Shown: positions 56,061 through 63,691 of the stretch, one piece after another | Numbering within the stretch: the first letter of the stretch is position 1 | Layout of the letters: each line of letters begins with the position of its first letter | NCBI RefSeq assembly: GCF_900112525.1 | Contig: NZ_FOMD01000002.1 | Location: 62,001-126,000 of the forward strand | DNA length: 64,000 nt | Reading direction: 5' to 3' | Source: Klenkia taihuensis | GTDB taxonomy: Bacteria; Actinomycetota; Actinomycetes; Mycobacteriales; Geodermatophilaceae | The notes under the pieces: generated by a model | Told to the model about the DNA's origin: nothing | Database searches by the model: none | The model's input: only the letters and a program-made list of their open reading frames with translations | Translations under genes and position numbers: made by a program

Positions 56061-57932
56061 GTGCCGCCGCGCTCCGCAGCGACCCTCCCCCGGGCCACCG
56101 CCCCGGCCGCCCGGCCGGCCCCGCGGACCCCGCAGGAGCTCGCCCGCGCGCGGGCGGTCGCCCGCCGTCGCGCCCTGGTCGCGCGCGCGGAGGCAGCCGC
56201 GGCGCGCAAGGCCGCCGCCCGGGCCCGCCGCCGGGCCGCCCTCACCCGCTGGACCCACCGCGCCGGGGCCGTCACCGGCGCCCTGCTCGTGGTCCTCGTG
56301 GGTGCCGTCGTGGTCTCCGGCGTGCAGCCGGCCACCCCCGCCGCGGCCTCGGCACCGCTGGACCTCGCCGCGCAGGCCACCCAGCTGCGTGAGCAGCTGA
56401 CCGCCACCACCACCGACCTGCAGGCCGCCCGCGCCGGTGTCACGGCCGCCGCCACCGACCTGGCCACCGCGCAGGCCGACCTCGCCGCGGCGCAGGCCGC
56501 GCTGAGCACCGCGCGCGCCGCCGTCGGCACCGGCGCCGGCGCGCTCTACCGCGGCACGCCCGCCGACCGCGCCGTCGCCGCCGGCTTCCCCGCCGGCACC
56601 GACCTCGCGGTCGCCGGCTCGGTGGCCGTGGTCGCCGAGCGCGCCGCCCAGCAGCTGGCCGGGCTGACCCGCACCGCCCAGGACGCCGAGGCCGCCGTCG
56701 CGCACGCGCAGCGCCGGGTGGGCGCGGCGCAGGCCGTCCTCGACGACGCGCACGGCCGGATCACCGCCGTCACCGACGCCGCCCGCGCCCGGGCCGAGCA
56801 GCAGCCCGCCGTGGTCACCGCCGCGCTCGCCGGCCTGCCCGCCGCACCCACGTCGTCCGAGCAGCAGGCGACCGACGACGCCGCCCGCACCGCCTGGCAG
56901 GCGCGGCTGAACGCCCTGTCCGCCGCGGGCATCACCCTGCCCACCGCCGCCCAGCTGCGTGCCGGCGACCTGCCCGGCGGTCTCAGCCCGGCCCGCGACG
57001 CCGCCGGCGCGCCGATCGCCGGTGCCGCCGTCGGCGTGGTGGACGGCGCCGTGGTGCCCGTCCCGTCGGCGGAGGCCGCCGCCGCCGTCAGCTTCGCCTT
57101 CGCCCAGCTGGGCACGCCCTACTCCCCCGGCGGCAGCACCCCCGCCGGCATGGACTGCGGCGGGCTGACCGCCGCCGTGTGGACCTCCGCCGGGACCGCC
57201 CTGGGCACCGGCCTGGTCGACCAGTGGTCCGCCGGCACGGTCGTCCCGGCCGGGCAGCTGGAAGCCGGGGACCTCGTCTTCGGCATCGACCCGCTGCTGG
57301 GGCTGGACGACGTCGGCGTCTACGTCGGCGACGGCCAGGTGGTCACCGCCTCGGCCCGGCAGGCGCAGGTGGTCGTCGCCGGGCTGCCCGAGGGCGCCAC
57401 CGCCGTCCGCACGTCGCTGCCCGTCGACGTGCCCAACGCCGCACCTCCCGGGACCGGGTCCCTCGTGGCCACCTGCGGCGCACTGCCCGCGGCGGCCACC
57501 GTCGCCGGCGCCCCGGTCGACCCCGCCTGGGGCGGGTGGTCCAACGGCCGCATCCCGGCCTCGACGCTGTGCCCGATCGGTGGCGGGCAGCTGCTGCGCT
57601 GCGACGCGGCCGCGGCCTACACCGCGCTGGACCGGGCCTTCCAGCAGGCCTTCGGCACCCCGCTGTGCATCACCGACTCCTACCGGTCCTACGCCGCGCA
57701 GCTGGACGCGCACGTCCGCAAGCCGCGGATCACCGCGGTGCCCGGCACGTCCCACCACGGGTGGGGCCTGGCCGTGGACCTGTGCGGCGGGGTGAACGTG
57801 TTCGGCACCCCTCAGCACGACTGGATGGTCGCCTACGCCGGCCACCTGGGCTGGGTGCACCCGGACTGGGCGCAGGCCGGCGGCAGCAACCCGGAGCCGT
57901 GGCACTGGGAGTTCGGCCACCTGGCCGACTGA
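56061..57932 (+). CDS. Membrane-anchored NlpC/P60-like and VanY (M15) fusion cell-wall protein
   Basis: A 623-residue protein: basic N-terminus (about 1-65), a membrane helix (about 70-92), an Ala-rich coiled coil (about 100-160, and 190-240), an NlpC/P60 domain (about 335-440) and a VanY-type D-Ala-D-Ala carboxypeptidase (about 490-623). VanY ligands are clear: SYRSYAAQ, SHHGWGLAVDL and PWHWEF. In the NlpC domain the Cys is present (MDCGGLTAAVW), but the usual catalytic His is Asp (LDDVGVYVGDG) and the third residue is Thr (VVTAS), so it is probably a binding domain. Likely trims peptidoglycan stems at the surface. Confidence 0.85.
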   Translation: MPPRSAATLPRATAPAARPAPRTPQELARARAVARRRALVARAEAAAARKAAARARRRAALTRWTHRAGAVTGALLVVLVGAVVVSGVQPATPAAASAPLDLAAQATQLREQLTATTTDLQAARAGVTAAATDLATAQADLAAAQAALSTARAAVGTGAGALYRGTPADRAVAAGFPAGTDLAVAGSVAVVAERAAQQLAGLTRTAQDAEAAVAHAQRRVGAAQAVLDDAHGRITAVTDAARARAEQQPAVVTAALAGLPAAPTSSEQQATDDAARTAWQARLNALSAAGITLPTAAQLRAGDLPGGLSPARDAAGAPIAGAAVGVVDGAVVPVPSAEAAAAVSFAFAQLGTPYSPGGSTPAGMDCGGLTAAVWTSAGTALGTGLVDQWSAGTVVPAGQLEAGDLVFGIDPLLGLDDVGVYVGDGQVVTASARQAQVVVAGLPEGATAVRTSLPVDVPNAAPPGTGSLVATCGALPAAATVAGAPVDPAWGGWSNGRIPASTLCPIGGGQLLRCDAAAAYTALDRAFQQAFGTPLCITDSYRSYAAQLDAHVRKPRITAVPGTSHHGWGLAVDLCGGVNVFGTPQHDWMVAYAGHLGWVHPDWAQAGGSNPEPWHWEFGHLAD

Positions 57933-57959
57933 CCAGTGCGACGGGGCCGAGCCCGGGGA

Positions 57960-58733
57960 TCAGGCCCAGGGGAGGTCGGCGAGCTCCCGCCAGGGCAGCA
58001 CGACGCAGGGCTCGACGCCCTCGCCGGCCAGCCGCGCGGCGACACCGCGGGGTGCCCAGGCGACGGGCCGGCCGGGGGTGACGACGACGCTGCCGTCGGC
58101 CAGCAACAGGCCGAGCTCGGCGGACCGGGCGACGACCTGCTCGGGTGCCGCGAGGGCGGCGGTGGCCAGCAGGGGCGCGTCGGCGTCCAGCAGCAGCACC
58201 GGTCCCTCGACCGAGCAGCGGACGACGACGTCGGCCGCGCGGGCGCGGGCGGCGTCGCGGACGGCGAGCACGTCGAGGGCGCTGGTGAACGGGTGCGGCG
58301 TCCAGCCGACGAGCCGGTCCCCGCGGGCCACGGCGACCTGCCAGGCGAGGTCGTCGCCGGCGGGGCCGGCCCACGCGAGGACGGCGACACCGCGGCGGGC
58401 GGCCTCGGCGTCGGTCACCGGCCGCCGGTCCAGGTGCTCGAGCAGGGCCCGGTCCAGGCCGGCGGGTCCGAGGTCGGCGCCGGTAGATGACAGCTCCTCC
58501 GCCAGGTCGGCGAGGTCGACGCGCCAGACGCGCTCGTCCTCCTCGACCAGCAGGGCCGGGTGGCGGACGTCGTCCTCGACCTGCAGGCGCAGGCCGCGTG
58601 CGCCGGTGGCGCACAGCCGGGTGGTCGCGGCGACCAGGTCGTCGAGGTCGCAGGTGCGGCGGTCCAGGCGGGTCAGCAGGCGCAGCGGTGCGCCGAGGGC
58701 GGGCACGCCCGGGAGGTCAGAGGGAGCGGCCAC
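57960..58733 (-). CDS. Hypothetical protein in the sigma-like operon
   Basis: A 257-residue cytoplasmic protein, not recognised. LGAPLRLLTRLDRRTCDLDD at the start, an acidic middle (VEDDVRHPALLVEEDERVWR), and many Asp/Val/Ala segments up to WRELADLPWA. No membrane segment or known catalytic motif. Its ATG overlaps the upstream gene by 17 nt, so it is translated from the same message as the 145-residue protein and the sigma-like factor. Confidence 0.65.
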   Translation of the reverse strand: MAAPSDLPGVPALGAPLRLLTRLDRRTCDLDDLVAATTRLCATGARGLRLQVEDDVRHPALLVEEDERVWRVDLADLAEELSSTGADLGPAGLDRALLEHLDRRPVTDAEAARRGVAVLAWAGPAGDDLAWQVAVARGDRLVGWTPHPFTSALDVLAVRDAARARAADVVVRCSVEGPVLLLDADAPLLATAALAAPEQVVARSAELGLLLADGSVVVTPGRPVAWAPRGVAARLAGEGVEPCVVLPWRELADLPWA

Positions 58734-59154
58734 CGGTGAGCGCGGCGCGCACCGGGGGCGTGAGCTCGGGCAGGCTGAGGGCGCAGGCCAGCTCCATGGC
58801 CGAGAGCCGGACCGGGAGCGTGTCGGGGTCCCAGCCGGTGACCAGGCGGACCCGGGCGGCCGAGGAGGGCCAGACCACGTCGCGGGCGCGGGCCACGTGC
58901 AGCTCGGTGAGCACGTCCACCAGGCGGTCGGCGGTGGTGGCGGGCAGGTCCGCGCGGGTCAGCGCGGCCTCGATGCTGGCGGCGAGCGCGTCCCGATCTG
59001 CGGCCGACAACCAGTGCGGCACGAGGACCACCCGGGTCGACTGCTCGTAGACCATCGACATCGTCGACACGCTCCCCTTGCGCTCCAGGACGGTCCCGTA
59101 CGGCTCTCCCGTCCCACTGACCTCATCTATCGGCAGGAGAGCGCACTCATCCAT
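58717..59154 (-). CDS. Hypothetical protein directly after the sigma-like factor
   Basis: A 145-residue protein, unrecognised. MDECALLPIDEVSGTGEPYG, then a hydrophobic strand MVYEQSTRVVLVPHWLS and helical DRDALAASIEAALTRADLP. The ATG is 5 nt after the sigma-like stop, implying tight coupling, so an anti-sigma-like partner is one possibility (pure inference). An internal start at MSMVYEQ preceded by AAGGGGAG would give a shorter product. Confidence 0.6.
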   Translation of the reverse strand: MDECALLPIDEVSGTGEPYGTVLERKGSVSTMSMVYEQSTRVVLVPHWLSAADRDALAASIEAALTRADLPATTADRLVDVLTELHVARARDVVWPSSAARVRLVTGWDPDTLPVRLSAMELACALSLPELTPPVRAALTGGRSL

Positions 59155-59159
59155 CCGAG

Positions 59160-60230
59160 TCAGCCGGCCAGTTCGAGCAGGCGGTCCTTGAGCACGCGCT
59201 CGGCGCGGTCCGCGTGCACGTTCATGTTGCGCACGGAGGTGCCGAGGTCGGCCGAGAGCTGCGTCTTGGTCTGCCCACCCCAGGTGGTGAGGTACCAGGT
59301 CACCCAGCCGAGCACGTTCGGCTGGCCGGCGCGCTGGTCGGGGCGGGCGGTCACGTCGGGCGCGCAGGCCGCGGTGAGGGCGTGCGAGAGCAGCGTCTGC
59401 TCGGCCTCGCCGAGGATCTCGTCGGGGGCCTGCGCGGTGTCGGGCAGCAGGTGGTCGGCGCCGTCGGGGACGCCGTCCAGCGACTGGAGGTTGCGCAGCC
59501 CGTTGAGGGTCGCGACCGACTGGGCGTTCTTGCGCAGCACGGCCACGCTCTGCCCCAGCAGGTCGGCCAGCTCGCGCTCGGTCGGGCGCCGCTGGTGCTC
59601 GGCGATGAAGGCGGCGACGGCCTTCTGCTGCTTGTTCTCCGTGTCGGTGGCGGTGCGCCCGAAGGCGGCCCGGCCCAGGTCGTGCACCCACTTGGACAGC
59701 TGGGTGGCCAGGAAGGCGCCGAAGGGCACCCCCTTGGTCTCGTCGTACTGCGCGACGGCCTTGAGCACCCACTCGCTGACCTGCTGCACGACGTCGTCGT
59801 TGTCCGGGATGTGCAGCCGGATCGTGCTCATGTTCCGCTGCAGCCGCTTGAGGCTGACCGGCCCGTAGTGCCGGCACAGGTCGGCGAGGAACTGCGGCGG
59901 CAGGTCGCGGGGCGCCCTCCGCCGCACCCCGGTCTCGGCGCGCAGGCCGATCGTGCGGTAGCCCTGGACGGCGCACCAGTTCTTCACCAGCGCCGACAAC
60001 GCCGCCGCCTGGCCGGCGTCGCCGTCGACCCGGTACAGGCCCTCGCCCTCGTCGAGGGTGACGGTGACGCCCGCGGGCAGCGCCGCGCGGAACTCGCCCA
60101 TCGGCAGCTCGCGCTCGGTGCGGAAGTGCACCCGGTCGCGCAGCGTGATGGGCGTGCTGGCCCAGGCCTCGTCCTCGGTGATGCCCCCGAAGACGAGGGG
60201 GGCGGTGGACCTGCGTGGCGGCTCGGACAC
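59160..60230 (-). CDS. Divergent sigma-70-like factor with an extra N-terminal domain
   Basis: A 356-residue protein. Residues about 1-120 are unrecognised. From about 150, DNDDVVQQVSEWVLKAVAQYDETKGVPFGAFL (seen as VVQQVSEWV, YDETKGVPFGAFL) matches sigma region 2 helix pattern, HQRRPTERELADLLGQ matches region 3, and the end TKTQLSADLGTSVRNMNVHADRAERVLKDRL (as TQLSADLGTSVRNMNVH) resembles the region 4 HTH. GTG start with AGGAG 7 nt upstream. It precedes two unknown genes in an operon next to csrA and flagellar genes. Role as a flagellar or stress sigma factor is inferred. Confidence 0.65.
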   Translation of the reverse strand: MSEPPRRSTAPLVFGGITEDEAWASTPITLRDRVHFRTERELPMGEFRAALPAGVTVTLDEGEGLYRVDGDAGQAAALSALVKNWCAVQGYRTIGLRAETGVRRRAPRDLPPQFLADLCRHYGPVSLKRLQRNMSTIRLHIPDNDDVVQQVSEWVLKAVAQYDETKGVPFGAFLATQLSKWVHDLGRAAFGRTATDTENKQQKAVAAFIAEHQRRPTERELADLLGQSVAVLRKNAQSVATLNGLRNLQSLDGVPDGADHLLPDTAQAPDEILGEAEQTLLSHALTAACAPDVTARPDQRAGQPNVLGWVTWYLTTWGGQTKTQLSADLGTSVRNMNVHADRAERVLKDRLLELAG

Positions 60231-60360
60231 CGGGTGACTCCTGTCGTCGGGTCGGATCTCGGGGGAAGACGGCCCGCCGACGAGGAGCCGGCGGGCCGCG
60301 GGATCGCGTCTCGGTCGAGGACGAGCTGCGAGGTGGTGCTGGGACGTGCGGGGTTCGCGC

Positions 60361-60864
60361 TCAGGCGCTGACGGCGCCGAGCACCTCGGACTGCCAGACC
60401 GGCTCCGCGGTCAGCGGCCGGTCACCGGCGCGCAGGAACGGCGCGACGACCGCGCTCTCCTCGGCGGTGGGCTCGGTCGCGTAGACCGGCATGTGGTCGT
60501 AGAGGACCGTGAAGAGGTCCGAGACGAAGCCGTAGGCGGCCTGCGCGGCCGGGCTGAAGCGGGCGACCTCCAGCCGCGGGCCGAGGTCGACGGCGACGGT
60601 GATGCGCAGGACGCGGTCGTCCTTGCTCAGGCCGGCGAGGCTGACCGGGACGCCGGCGTGCTCGGTGGCGAGCTGCGCCAGCGCGGTCAGGCACTTGCGC
60701 GCGGCCGCCCGGCGGGGGCGCAGCTGCACGTGCACGACGAGGTGGTCGGTCTCGTCGCGGTCGGCGTCGGCCGGTGCCGCGAGCAGGACGGGACCCGTCG
60801 AGGTCGAGCCGGTCATCCGGTCGAGGTCGACGCCGTCGGTGGTGTCGGTCGCGCTGTGTCGCAT
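60361..60864 (-). CDS. Hypothetical protein between csrA and the sigma-like gene
   Basis: A 167-residue protein, unrecognised. An N-terminal Thr/Asp-rich tail (about 1-35) precedes HLVVHVQLRPRRAAARKCL, helical and beta segments, and a C-terminal helix ending EVLGAVSA. No membrane helix. The ATG has GGGGG upstream. It lies 130 bp before the sigma-like gene and 110 bp after csrA on the same strand. It does not look like FliW, the usual CsrA partner. Confidence 0.6.
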   Translation of the reverse strand: MRHSATDTTDGVDLDRMTGSTSTGPVLLAAPADADRDETDHLVVHVQLRPRRAAARKCLTALAQLATEHAGVPVSLAGLSKDDRVLRITVAVDLGPRLEVARFSPAAQAAYGFVSDLFTVLYDHMPVYATEPTAEESAVVAPFLRAGDRPLTAEPVWQSEVLGAVSA

Positions 60865-60974
60865 CCTGGTTGCCCCCTGTCACGTGCTTGGGGAGAAGGA
60901 TTGCGCACCGGGGGGTCGGAGTTGAGCCGAAACGAGGTTCGTGTCGCCCAACTACGGACGGATTCGTGGGCAGA

Positions 60975-61271
60975 TCATGCCGAGGAACGGGCCGCCGTGT
61001 CGCTCGTCGCGGCGACCGCCTGTGTGCCAGCTGCGGACGCCCTGGTCCCACCCAGCGCGGCGGTCAGCGCACCGACCGCGTCGGCTGCCACGCGCGCGGC
61101 CAGCCGGCGGGCTGCGGCGATCTGCTCGTAGACCTCCTCGCGGTGGATGGACACCTCGCGGGGGGCCTTGAAGCCGAGCCGGACGGTGTTGCCGCGGACC
61201 TCGACGACGTGCACCTCGATGTCGTCGCCGATGCGGATGGTCTCGCCGATCGTGCGGGTGAGCGTGAGCAC
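60975..61271 (-). CDS. csrA: CsrA carbon storage/flagellar RNA-binding regulator with C-terminal extension
   Basis: Post-transcriptional regulator binding GGA motifs near ribosome sites. The core (residues 1-55) is standard: LTLTRTIGETIRIGDDIEV, VVEVRGNTVRLGFKAPREV, SIHREEVYEQI, including the Arg of LGFKAP...R. Typical CsrA is 60-75 residues; here 98, with an Ala-rich tail of about 35. GTG start with GGAGGGG upstream. It follows flgL on the same strand, the usual flagellar position, but fliW is absent. Confidence 0.93.
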   Translation of the reverse strand: MLTLTRTIGETIRIGDDIEVHVVEVRGNTVRLGFKAPREVSIHREEVYEQIAAARRLAARVAADAVGALTAALGGTRASAAGTQAVAATSDTAARSSA

Positions 61272-61276
61272 CAGTA

Positions 61277-61283
61277 CCCCTCC
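61277..61283 (-). promoter_or_regulatory. csrA ribosome-binding site containing a GGA motif
   Basis: The minus strand reads CACGGAGGGG before the csrA start. The CGGAGG core is close to a CsrA binding site (A/CnGGA), so CsrA may block its own translation. Sequence seen; autoregulation inferred. Confidence 0.4.
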
Positions 61284-61407
61284 GTGGGTGTCGGTGGATG
61301 CGGCGGCGTCCTGCCGTCGCGGGTCGTGGACCCGCCATCATGATCGGCAGTCGCGCAACCCGACACGCACCGGCCGTGGTGCGGGTGGGGTGCGCGTGCC
61401 CGGTGGG

Positions 61408-62295
61408 TCAGCGGATGAAGTCCACCAGCGAGGTCTGCACGGACTGCGAGCTGACCGCCAGTGCCGCCTCGTAGGAGTTCTGCCTGATCTTGAGCTCGAG
61501 GTAGGCCTTGCCGGTGTCGATGCTCTCGACGTCCCCGAGCTGGGAGCTGAGCGAGAGCGCGACGTCGGCGTTGACCGCCTTGACCGTGTCGACCCGGTTC
61601 ACCCGGACGCCGACCTCGGTGCGCGCCGCGGTCAGCCGACCCAGGGCTGCGTCGATGTCCCCGATCGAGGCGGTGAGGTCACCCGTCGGCGTCGCCGTCA
61701 TCTCGCCCGCGATGCGCTGCACGAGGGCGAACACGTCGTCCCCGGCCGGACCGAAGGCGGTCGGCCCGTCGACGTCGGTGCGCACCGTCTCGGTCGGGGA
61801 CACCCGCACGTCGAGGGCCACCCCGGTGCGGCCGGTGAAGGCACCGGTCGTCGGGTCGTAGGCCTGCGAGCCCGAGGTCGCCCCGCCGAAGACGGGGCGA
61901 CCGTCGACGGTGCGGTTGGCCATCGACAGCAGGCCGTCGCGCAGGCCGGACACCTCGATCGACAGCGCCTTGAGCGCGTCGGGGCTCTGCGCGCCGGTGT
62001 TGGCGGCCTGCGTGGTCAGGTCGCGGACCCGCCGCAGCAGGTCGCCCATGGTGGCCAGTGCACCGTCCGCGGCGGCCAGCGTGGTGCCCGCCTGCGAGAT
62101 GTTGGCCGTGTACTGGTCGTTGGCGGCGAGGTCGGTGCGCGTGCGCATCGCCGTGGACGTGCCGCTGGGGTTGTCCGAGGGCTTGGTGATCGCCCGACCG
62201 GACGAGATCTGGTCGTTGAGCAGGGAGATCGCCGACAGGTTGGCGCCCATGTTGCGGATGTTGTTGTCCGCCAGGGTGCGCTGGGTGATGCGCAT
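61408..62295 (-). CDS. flgL: Flagellar hook-associated protein 3 (hook-filament junction)
   Basis: A 295-residue junction protein. The flagellin-like N-terminus MRITQRTLADNNIRNMGANL with ISSGRAITKPSDNPSGT and the C-terminal helix KIRQNSYEAALAVSSQSVQTSLVDFIR (as YEAALAVSSQ, LVDFIR) are diagnostic. Exported through the flagellar type III system with no cleavable signal. ATG starts 4 nt after flgK; GGAAGG upstream. Confidence 0.94.
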   Translation of the reverse strand: MRITQRTLADNNIRNMGANLSAISLLNDQISSGRAITKPSDNPSGTSTAMRTRTDLAANDQYTANISQAGTTLAAADGALATMGDLLRRVRDLTTQAANTGAQSPDALKALSIEVSGLRDGLLSMANRTVDGRPVFGGATSGSQAYDPTTGAFTGRTGVALDVRVSPTETVRTDVDGPTAFGPAGDDVFALVQRIAGEMTATPTGDLTASIGDIDAALGRLTAARTEVGVRVNRVDTVKAVNADVALSLSSQLGDVESIDTGKAYLELKIRQNSYEAALAVSSQSVQTSLVDFIR

Positions 62296-62299
62296 CAGG

Positions 62300-63691
62300 T
62301 CACCTTCCGACCAGTCCGGTCTTGTTGATCAGGACGTCGAGCATCTCGTCGAGGGCGGTCACCACACGGGCGGCCGCGGCGTAGGACTGCTTGAAGACCA
62401 GGAGGTTGGTCATCTCCTCGTCGAGGGAGACCCCGCTGACCGACAACCGCGCCTGGTCGACCTGGCCCAGCACCGTGCTGGCGGTGGTCGCCGCGCCGGC
62501 CGCGCCGCGCGAGGCGATGCCCAGCGCGGTGATCATCTGCCGGTAGGTGGCGTCAGGGCCGGCCGCGGCCTTGCCGAGCTGGGCGACCTGGTCCGCCAGC
62601 GCCCCGTCGGCCGAGGCGTCGGTCCCGGCCGGCGGGTTCGCCGCAGCGGCCAGCTCGGCCGGGTCCGTGATGACCACGGTGATGTCGCGGGCCGAGCTGC
62701 CGCCGTAGAGCGCCGTGCCCGGCGCGCCGGCCTTGTCGTACCCCGTGGCCAGGACGGCGTTGACGCCGGTCACGGCCAGGGCGACCTGGTCCAGCTGCGC
62801 CTGGTAGGAGGGCAGGACGGTGTTCATCGCGTCGAGCTGGCCGCCCACGGTGCCGCCGGGCTGCAGGACGGAGCCGCCGGGCGCGACGGCCAGCCGCACC
62901 GGGGCGGTCGCCATGGTCAGGGGGTCGGTCCCGCCGGTCAGGGCGAGCTTCGACGCGCCGGTGCCGCTGACCAGCACGTTGCCGTCCACGACGACGTCCA
63001 CCATGCCGTTGTCGCCCTCGACCCCGGTCGCACCCAGGGTCTTCGACAGCAGGGCCACCAGACCGTCCCGCTGGTCCTGGAGCTCGTTGGCCGGGTTCCC
63101 GTTGCCCTGGGAGTCCTGGATGGTCCGGTTCAGCTGCGCGATCTGGGCGAGCGTGGCGTTGGCCTCGTCGACCAGGTCCGTGGCCTCGAGCCGGGTGTTC
63201 GACCACTGGGCGTCGACGGCCGCGCTGGCCGTGCGCAGGCCCTTGGCCAGCGCGTCGGCCGACGAGAGCACGGCGATCCGCGACGAGGTGTCGGTGGGCC
63301 GGGTGGACAGCTGGCTCCAGGCGGCCGAGGTCTTGGTCAGCAGGCTCTGGATGCCGGTGTCCCCGGGCTCGCCGAAGGAGGTCTCCAGCTGGCTGTAGGT
63401 GGCCGCCGTGGCCGCGGCCTGGCTGGCCAGCCCGGCCTGCTGCTGGGCGCGGCGCTCGAGGAACGCGTCGCGCACGCGGATGACCTTCTCGGCGCTGACG
63501 CCGTTGCCGGGGCTGTCCTCGCGGGACTGCAGGCCGTAGGCCGAGTGGCTGGCCAGCGACTGCATCTCCACCCGCTGGCGGGTGTAGCCGACGGTGTTGG
63601 CGTTGGCGACGTTCTGGCCGGTGACGTCGATGGCGCGCTGCTGGGCGGCCAGCGCCCGGGAGGCGACGTTGAGGGAGGAGAAGCCGCTCAC
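62300..63691 (-). CDS. flgK: Flagellar hook-associated protein 1
   Basis: A 463-residue hook-filament junction protein. N-terminal SGFSSLNVASRALAAQQRAID with TGQNVANANTVGYTRQRVEM and the C-terminal VSLDEEMTNLLVFKQSYAAAARVV and LDEMLDVLINK blocks are hallmarks of FlgK. The GTG overlaps the stop of the FlgN-like gene. The flgN-flgK-flgL order is standard. Confidence 0.95.
   Translation of the reverse strand: MSGFSSLNVASRALAAQQRAIDVTGQNVANANTVGYTRQRVEMQSLASHSAYGLQSREDSPGNGVSAEKVIRVRDAFLERRAQQQAGLASQAAATAATYSQLETSFGEPGDTGIQSLLTKTSAAWSQLSTRPTDTSSRIAVLSSADALAKGLRTASAAVDAQWSNTRLEATDLVDEANATLAQIAQLNRTIQDSQGNGNPANELQDQRDGLVALLSKTLGATGVEGDNGMVDVVVDGNVLVSGTGASKLALTGGTDPLTMATAPVRLAVAPGGSVLQPGGTVGGQLDAMNTVLPSYQAQLDQVALAVTGVNAVLATGYDKAGAPGTALYGGSSARDITVVITDPAELAAAANPPAGTDASADGALADQVAQLGKAAAGPDATYRQMITALGIASRGAAGAATTASTVLGQVDQARLSVSGVSLDEEMTNLLVFKQSYAAAARVVTALDEMLDVLINKTGLVGR

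Noticed and set aside
54423-57920. 1165-residue open frame on the minus strand
   Set aside because: It is antisense to gltA and the NlpC-VanY gene, has Gly/Arg/Ala-biased composition without domains, and exists only because high GC removes stop codons.
57560-57932. VanY domain as evidence of a vancomycin-resistance cluster
   Set aside because: No vanHAX, vanRS or related genes are nearby; the domain is part of a wall-remodelling fusion typical of actinobacterial housekeeping.
60361-60864. 167-residue protein as FliW
   Set aside because: No FliW sequence pattern is visible; position next to csrA is the only support.
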